Assembly: GCA_021325235.1 (NCBI GenBank)
Contig: JAJPHN010000007.1
Location: forward strand, 1 to 32,558
DNA: 32,558 nt
From: Terriglobia bacterium
GTDB taxonomy: Bacteria > Acidobacteriota > Terriglobia > Bryobacterales > Bryobacteraceae
Direction: 5' to 3'
Positions 28,194-32,558 of the stretch are shown one piece after another. Below the pieces are notes generated by a model that saw only the letters and a program-made list of their open reading frames with translations, did no database searches and was not told where the DNA came from. Position 1 is the stretch's first letter. Each line of letters begins with the position of its first letter. The position numbers were made by a program, and so were the translations under genes.

Positions 28194-31100
28194 TCAATCG
28201 AGGCTGAAAGACGAACGGTCCCGCAGTATTTTCCGCAGGGTATCAGCCTGCATTTCCCGCTCCTTCGCCTCGGCCTGAAGCCGTTCGCGCAGCTCCGGCT
28301 CGAACTGATCGGACAGGCGAGCAGCTAGTGATGCGCCCTCCTCGAGCGCGACAATGGCCTTGTACAGCGCCTTCTCTTGCGCCGTGAAATGCTCCGCGAA
28401 CATCGTCTTGGGCGAAAACGTATGGCCTACACGGCATCGGTATTCCTTCCAGTTTCCGCGCCGCACCTCCCAGATCGTTCCGCGGCAATCAGGGCATGTC
28501 AAGTCTGTTAATTCCGGTTGCATGCTCGTAACCTCGATCTCAGTCTCTTTGCCGTCGTTGTCGGCGGTTGCCAGCCGCATGAACAGATCGCCCATCGAGC
28601 AGAGCTTGGAGATGTGGTCTGCTTCGATCTCGCGTATGGCGCTCAGCGGCATCGAGGGGAAAGAAGCTTCTTCCGGATTTTGGACTATCGCAACGCCACC
28701 TCGGCGCTTAATTTCCCATAAACCAGCCGTTCCGTCGTCTAGCTCGCCGGTCAGCACCACGCCGACAACCCGTTCGCCATAAGCCAACGCGGCCGAACGC
28801 ATGGAGACGTTAATGCTCGGGCGATGGTGTTGCTCTTTCGGACCCAGGCTGAGATGCACATGACCGCGCTCGATGATGAGATGGTGATCCGGGGGCGCCA
28901 CATAGATCTTCCCGTGCTCGATCGCCTCGCCGTCTTCCGGATGCACCGCTTCCAGCTGTCCGGCCCGCGTCAGTATCCCCGGCAAGAAGCTTCTGGTTCT
29001 GGCCGGCGTGTGGAGGACCACGAATATGGCACCGGGGAAGCCGGCGTGCAGCTCTCGGGCAATTTGCGAAAGCGCCTCCACCCCGCCTGAAGAGGCTCCG
29101 ATCACGAATATCTCGTGTTTTGGCATGGCTATGCGCCTACGCGCCCCCCCCAGCGGCGAGTGAACAATAATCCGGGTCCCGTGCCGCAGCGCCGATTCTA
29201 CCTTCACCGTTGCTCCAATCAGCCGGGCTCGCTCGCGCATGCTGATGAATCCCAGCCCCCGCTGTGCCTGCTCAGGGTCAAATCCTTTCCCAGCATCCGT
29301 GATCTGCATCTCAATTGCATCGTTCTTTCCCGCCAATATGACTTTCACGTGCGTCTTCCCTGCGTGCTTGGCTACGTTTCGGAGCGCTTCCTGCGCAATG
29401 CGGTACAGTGCGGTCCCGACTTCCGGCGAAATACCCTCGGGCACATTCTCCGCATGGAAGCTTGCGATCATTCCCTCACGCTCGCCGAACTCTTCGGTCA
29501 GCGAGCGCAGCGCCGGACCGAGGCCAAGATCTTCAATGATAGAGGGATGCAGCCGGTGCGAAAGGAGCCGCATATCCTCGCCGATTTGCGCGACATGCGT
29601 CAGACACTGCTGCAGCTTATCTTTAGCTGCACCAGGATTTCCTTCGAGCATTTGCACAATCTGGTCGCCCGTGATATGAACCGCGGCTATGCGCTGGCTC
29701 AAATCGTCGTGCAGCTCGCGCGCCAGCCGCCGGTGTTCTTCTTCGTGCGAAGTGAGCAGGTTGGCCGCCAGTGCGCGCAACTCCTCCCGATTGCGGTCGC
29801 GTTCCTCGGCTGTCGATTTCACTTCCATCTCGAGCCGTTCGCGCTCCGCGTTCAATAGGCGCTCAACCTCTTTATGCGCGGTGATGTCTTCGAACGTAAC
29901 CAGCAGAAACTGCTGCCCGTCGGGCTCGAGTACGCTCACGCGCACCAGCAGCGTTCGCCCTTTCCCGCCGTTCGCCTTGCTATGGAATTCGAGGCTCGCT
30001 TCGCCCTTTTGGCCGCTGCGAACGTCTTGTAGGAGGGCGTGAAGCGGGTTTTCCATTCCCCAGAGCGCCGCCGCCAGGTCAGGGAGCACCCGATGATCGA
30101 GTGCCTCCGGGGTCGATCCGGTCAATGCGCAGAAGGCTTCGTTTGTCGACCGGATACGCAGCTCTTTATCGACCACTGCCAGCGGAAGAGGAATCGCTTC
30201 CGTAACAGCCCGGGCAAAATCGCGCGCTTCGCGCAATTCCTGTTGGCTTCTCCGCAGTTGATCGATATCGACCAGCACCACCACGACGCCGTCGATTTTG
30301 TTATCGGTGGTGCGGTAGGGCCGTACCCGCAGCAGATACCAGTGGCCGTCCCGGTCCTGCACCTCGATCTCGCGCGAGCCGAGCGTATCGAGAACCTCCG
30401 TGAAAATCGGCTCCAGGTTTTCCGTATTCAGGTTCAGCCGGATGTCCCCGAACGGGCGCCCTATATCGGAGGCGCGCACATTCATCAGCCGCTGCGTCTG
30501 CGGCGTGAAGTGGCGTATCGCAAAATCGCTGCTCAGCATCAGTACCGGCAGATTTACGCTGTTCAACAAATTCGAAAGGTCATTGCTGGCCTCTATCAGA
30601 ACTTTGTTCCGGTTTTGCAGCTCATCGTTCACCGTCTGCAGCTCTTCATTGGAGCTCTGCAGTTCCTCTTTTGTGGTCTCGAGCTCTTCGTTTGTGCTCT
30701 GCAGTTCCTCATTGGCCGACTGAATCTCTTCGTTGGCCGAGATCAGCTCCTGATTCTTGGCGTCCCGCTCTTCGAGCAGCGACTGCAGGTACATCCTGGA
30801 GGAGGAGAGGTCGTGCCTTAGCTGCGAAATGGTGCGGTCTTTCGCAGCATCCACGGCTTCGACCTGCGCTGGTTCGGCTGCCGCGGCGTTATCGAACTCA
30901 TGCGCCTGTCCGTGCGGTGGAACAAAAAGCACCAGGTACGAGCGGGAGCGTGAACTCAGGTTGTGCATCGGAAGCACTTCGAGCGTCGCTTCGCGGATCT
31001 GATCCCCGTCCCGCACGCGCAGCGATGGAAGCTGGATCGGCATATCCTGCTCGATGGCCCGCCTCACTGCCGCCGTCACCTGCGGCGCAATGCTCTCCCG

Positions 31101-32558
31101 CACCATGCGGCCTAACTGGAGCGAGGCCGTTCCCTGCGCCAGTTCGAGAAACGGGCTGGTATGCCCGCGCGACTGCAAAATCTCGAGTTGCTCATTCACC
31201 ACCACTCCGGGAGGGCCGTAGCGCGCGAGCACAATCCGGTCGGCCGAGCGCTGCAGGTCCATATCCGTCCAGCTTTGGCCCACCCGCATCAGTGGCGCTT
31301 CGGGAACGAGATCTGTCGCGAGCACCCTGGGCACTACATCCACCAGCGCACGAGCCGGTGTCGTGCCGATTTTTGTGTAGATCTTGTATTTTCTGTCGGT
31401 AAGGCTGAAAAGATCGTGGAACTCGCGGATCGTCTCCGAGTTGCCGAGCAGCAGATGGCCATCCTGCCGGAGCGCGTAATGAAAGGTGGGAATCAATTGC
31501 CTTTGCAGGTGCGAGCCGAAATAGATTAGAACATTTCGGCAGCTGATCAGGTCCAGCCGCGAAAAGGGCGGGTCGTTACACAGATTCTGCCGCGCGAAAA
31601 TGCAGAGATCGCGGATACGCTTAGCGACCTGGTAACCTTTCTCGGTCTTGACAAAAAAGCGTCGAAGCCGTTCCGGGGAGACTTCATTGACGATCGACTC
31701 CGGATAGAGTCCCAGCCGGGCTCTCTGAACGCTCGCTTCGCTCGCATCTGTGCCGAAGATCTGAATCGGGGGCTCGACCGGAGTCCCTGCTAATACTTCG
31801 AGCATCGAGATCGCAATCGAATAAACCTCTTCGCCCGAAGAGCAGCCCGCCACCCATACCCGAACCTGCTGATCCGGTGCGCGTTCCTGAAAGATCCGAT
31901 TGAATACCGCTTCCTTCAGCGCCTCGAAGACCTCCGGATCGCGGAAGAGTCGCGTCACGCTAATGAGAATGTCTTCCTGCAGTTCGCGCAGTTCTTTCGG
32001 ACTGTTCTGGAGAATGGAGGCGTACTCGGCCAGCGTGTTGATACGATGCATCAACATCCGCCGGGCGAGACGCCGCCGCAGCGTACTTGGCTTGTACAGC
32101 CGGAAATCAACGCCCGAGACGCTCTTCAACTGCTTCAGGATCCGGCTGAAGTACTTCTCTTCATCCCGCGCTCGACCGCCTTTCTCGAGCTGCTGCACGT
32201 CCGGCGACTGATAGCGGCGCGCGAACTCGCTAAGCTGGCGCCCGATCTGCCAGGGCGGCAGAACCATGTCGACGTGATCCGCCGAAATGCTGCTCCGCGG
32301 CATCTCCGGATAGCGCGCCGATTCGGGCGCCTGCACCAGCGTGATGCCGCCTTCGCCCTTGATGGCTCTCGAACCGAGTGCGCCATCAGAATCCATGCCC
32401 GACAGCACCACCCCGATTGCCAGATGTTTCTGATGGGAAGCGAGCGATCGGGCATATATGGACCCTGCCTGTATTGCAACCTCGTTTTGATCAACGGTCA
32501 GAATAAGACTGCGTGCATATATCCGGCCTCGAAGTTGAGGGTCGTCACCCTCGGGCCC
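28194..32558 (-). CDS. CheB-CheR-PAS-histidine kinase fused to a second CheB (5' end outside window)
   Basis: One open frame runs off the right edge. Numbered from the first GTG (32411), residues 1-55 are the end of a CheB methylesterase domain (VLSGMDSDGALG), about 85-350 a CheR methyltransferase (VAGCSSGEEVYS; SCRNVLIYF), about 517-617 a coiled coil of NEELQST heptads, then two PAS domains, a HisKA_3 dimerisation helix with His901 (ARELHDDLSQ) and a HATPase domain (ALRNVAKHA, DAGKGFD, GLGFISMRERA). From Met1096 a complete second CheB follows: GASSGGVEAL (Ser), VVLHTP (His), LTGELDDGTAG (Asp), then a zinc ribbon (CPDC...CRVGH) and a helical tail. Separate genes are the usual arrangement. The join sits on a G8 run (29144-29151), and changing it by one G ends the kinase before the CheB ATG at 29126. 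The upstream 49 codons to the edge are open, so the true start is outside. Confidence 0.85.
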   Translation of the reverse strand, partial: GPEGDDPQLRGRIYARSLILTVDQNEVAIQAGSIYARSLASHQKHLAIGVVLSGMDSDGALGSRAIKGEGGITLVQAPESARYPEMPRSSISADHVDMVLPPWQIGRQLSEFARRYQSPDVQQLEKGGRARDEEKYFSRILKQLKSVSGVDFRLYKPSTLRRRLARRMLMHRINTLAEYASILQNSPKELRELQEDILISVTRLFRDPEVFEALKEAVFNRIFQERAPDQQVRVWVAGCSSGEEVYSIAISMLEVLAGTPVEPPIQIFGTDASEASVQRARLGLYPESIVNEVSPERLRRFFVKTEKGYQVAKRIRDLCIFARQNLCNDPPFSRLDLISCRNVLIYFGSHLQRQLIPTFHYALRQDGHLLLGNSETIREFHDLFSLTDRKYKIYTKIGTTPARALVDVVPRVLATDLVPEAPLMRVGQSWTDMDLQRSADRIVLARYGPPGVVVNEQLEILQSRGHTSPFLELAQGTASLQLGRMVRESIAPQVTAAVRRAIEQDMPIQLPSLRVRDGDQIREATLEVLPMHNLSSRSRSYLVLFVPPHGQAHEFDNAAAAEPAQVEAVDAAKDRTISQLRHDLSSSRMYLQSLLEERDAKNQELISANEEIQSANEELQSTNEELETTKEELQSSNEELQTVNDELQNRNKVLIEASNDLSNLLNSVNLPVLMLSSDFAIRHFTPQTQRLMNVRASDIGRPFGDIRLNLNTENLEPIFTEVLDTLGSREIEVQDRDGHWYLLRVRPYRTTDNKIDGVVVVLVDIDQLRRSQQELREARDFARAVTEAIPLPLAVVDKELRIRSTNEAFCALTGSTPEALDHRVLPDLAAALWGMENPLHALLQDVRSGQKGEASLEFHSKANGGKGRTLLVRVSVLEPDGQQFLLVTFEDITAHKEVERLLNAERERLEMEVKSTAEERDRNREELRALAANLLTSHEEEHRRLARELHDDLSQRIAAVHITGDQIVQMLEGNPGAAKDKLQQCLTHVAQIGEDMRLLSHRLHPSIIEDLGLGPALRSLTEEFGEREGMIASFHAENVPEGISPEVGTALYRIAQEALRNVAKHAGKTHVKVILAGKNDAIEMQITDAGKGFDPEQAQRGLGFISMRERARLIGATVKVESALRHGTRIIVHSPLGGARRRIAMPKHEIFVIGASSGGVEALSQIARELHAGFPGAIFVVLHTPARTRSFLPGILTRAGQLEAVHPEDGEAIEHGKIYVAPPDHHLIIERGHVHLSLGPKEQHHRPSINVSMRSAALAYGERVVGVVLTGELDDGTAGLWEIKRRGGVAIVQNPEEASFPSMPLSAIREIEADHISKLCSMGDLFMRLATADNDGKETEIEVTSMQPELTDLTCPDCRGTIWEVRRGNWKEYRCRVGHTFSPKTMFAEHFTAQEKALYKAIVALEEGASLAARLSDQFEPELRERLQAEAKEREMQADTLRKILRDRSSFSLD
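29144..29151 (-). repeat. G8 homopolymer at the kinase-CheB junction
   Basis: The coding strand has eight G in a row within CTG-GGG-GGG-GCG. With eight G the frame continues into CheB. With seven, it ends at TAG (29129-29131), two bases before the CheB ATG; with nine, it ends at another TAG a few codons on. Both alternatives therefore separate the two proteins. Confidence 0.9.
30616..30741 (-). repeat. 21-bp imperfect tandem repeats encoding coiled-coil heptads
   Basis: On the coding strand about six units of 21 bp encode NEEIQSANEELQST and NEELETTKEELQSS and NEELQTVNDELQNR, a heptad coiled coil. CheB/CheR-PAS proteins commonly carry this spacer between CheR and the PAS domains. It explains the repeated DNA here. 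Confidence 0.75.

Noticed and set aside
30616-30741. The repeated DNA could have been a CRISPR or tandem repeat element.
   Set aside because: It is a protein-coding heptad repeat typical of CheB/CheR-PAS kinases, with no spacers.
28354-31529. Long plus-strand frames opposite the kinase gene (for example 29115-29858, 30039-30821, 30671-31402).
   Set aside because: They are antisense to well-defined CheB, kinase, PAS and CheR domains and show only mirrored composition.
32444-32522. A short IYARSL repeat in the translated edge of the kinase gene, with GCATATAT twice in the DNA.
   Set aside because: The match is six residues and the flanking DNA differs. The gene is cut by the window edge, so nothing firm can be said.

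Overview
The window is a GC-rich bacterial chromosome segment. It most resembles an acidobacterium of the Bryobacterales/Solibacter type. This rests on the rpoC start peptide (MYRSSPYDRAN), a 1434-residue RpoB with a cysteine-rich N-terminal insert, and a mix of NIPSNAP, PQQ dehydrogenase/cytochrome c, CGNR-finger and CheB/CheR-kinase genes. The assignment is from memory of such proteins, not from a search. I see no insertion sequence, phage, CRISPR array, tRNA or rRNA gene.

Positions 1-6876, minus strand, hold a ribosomal protein and RNA polymerase operon in the order rplA, rplJ, rplL, rpoB, rpoC (only the first codons of rpoC are inside). A near-consensus promoter (TTGACA, 18 bp, TGTAAA) precedes rplA, and its leader can fold into a bulged stem that may be an L1 operator. 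rplK is not next to rplA. A gap of about 520 bp with a terminator-like hairpin separates rplL from rpoB, as expected of an attenuator that sets polymerase output below L7/L12 output.

Positions 6889-14539, all minus strand, carry a secreted His/Gly/Trp-rich protein, a NIPSNAP protein, a RaiA/HPF-like protein with a basic tail, a three-gene export operon (TolC-like outer membrane protein, ABC ATPase, ABC permease) and a secreted GH43 glycosidase.

Positions 14594-17890, plus strand, form a four-gene operon with ATGA overlaps at every junction: diheme cytochrome c, PQQ dehydrogenase, DoxX and DinB. The first two form a likely periplasmic oxidation and electron-transfer pair.

Positions 17899-22567 carry undecaprenyl-diphosphatase with an overlapping 64-residue membrane protein, a CGNR zinc-finger regulator divergent from an EamA transporter (the two promoters appear to share one -35 box), a sarcosine/N-methyltryptophan oxidase-type flavoprotein, and a membrane protein of unknown function with an HEAVGH motif.

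Positions 22572-27679 hold a possible broken small secreted-protein gene, an M28 peptidase, a MATE transporter, and a lipoprotein joining ankyrin repeats to an LssY-like C-terminal domain.

Positions 27686-32558, minus strand, are a signalling locus: a stand-alone receiver and a giant reading frame running off the window edge. That frame joins CheB (part), CheR, coiled coil, PAS domains and a histidine kinase to a second complete CheB with a zinc ribbon. The join lies on a run of eight G. One G fewer would give kinase-TAG-CC-ATG-CheB, so the fusion may be a sequencing error, a recent slippage mutation or a slippage-controlled product. This is the most interesting point in the window.
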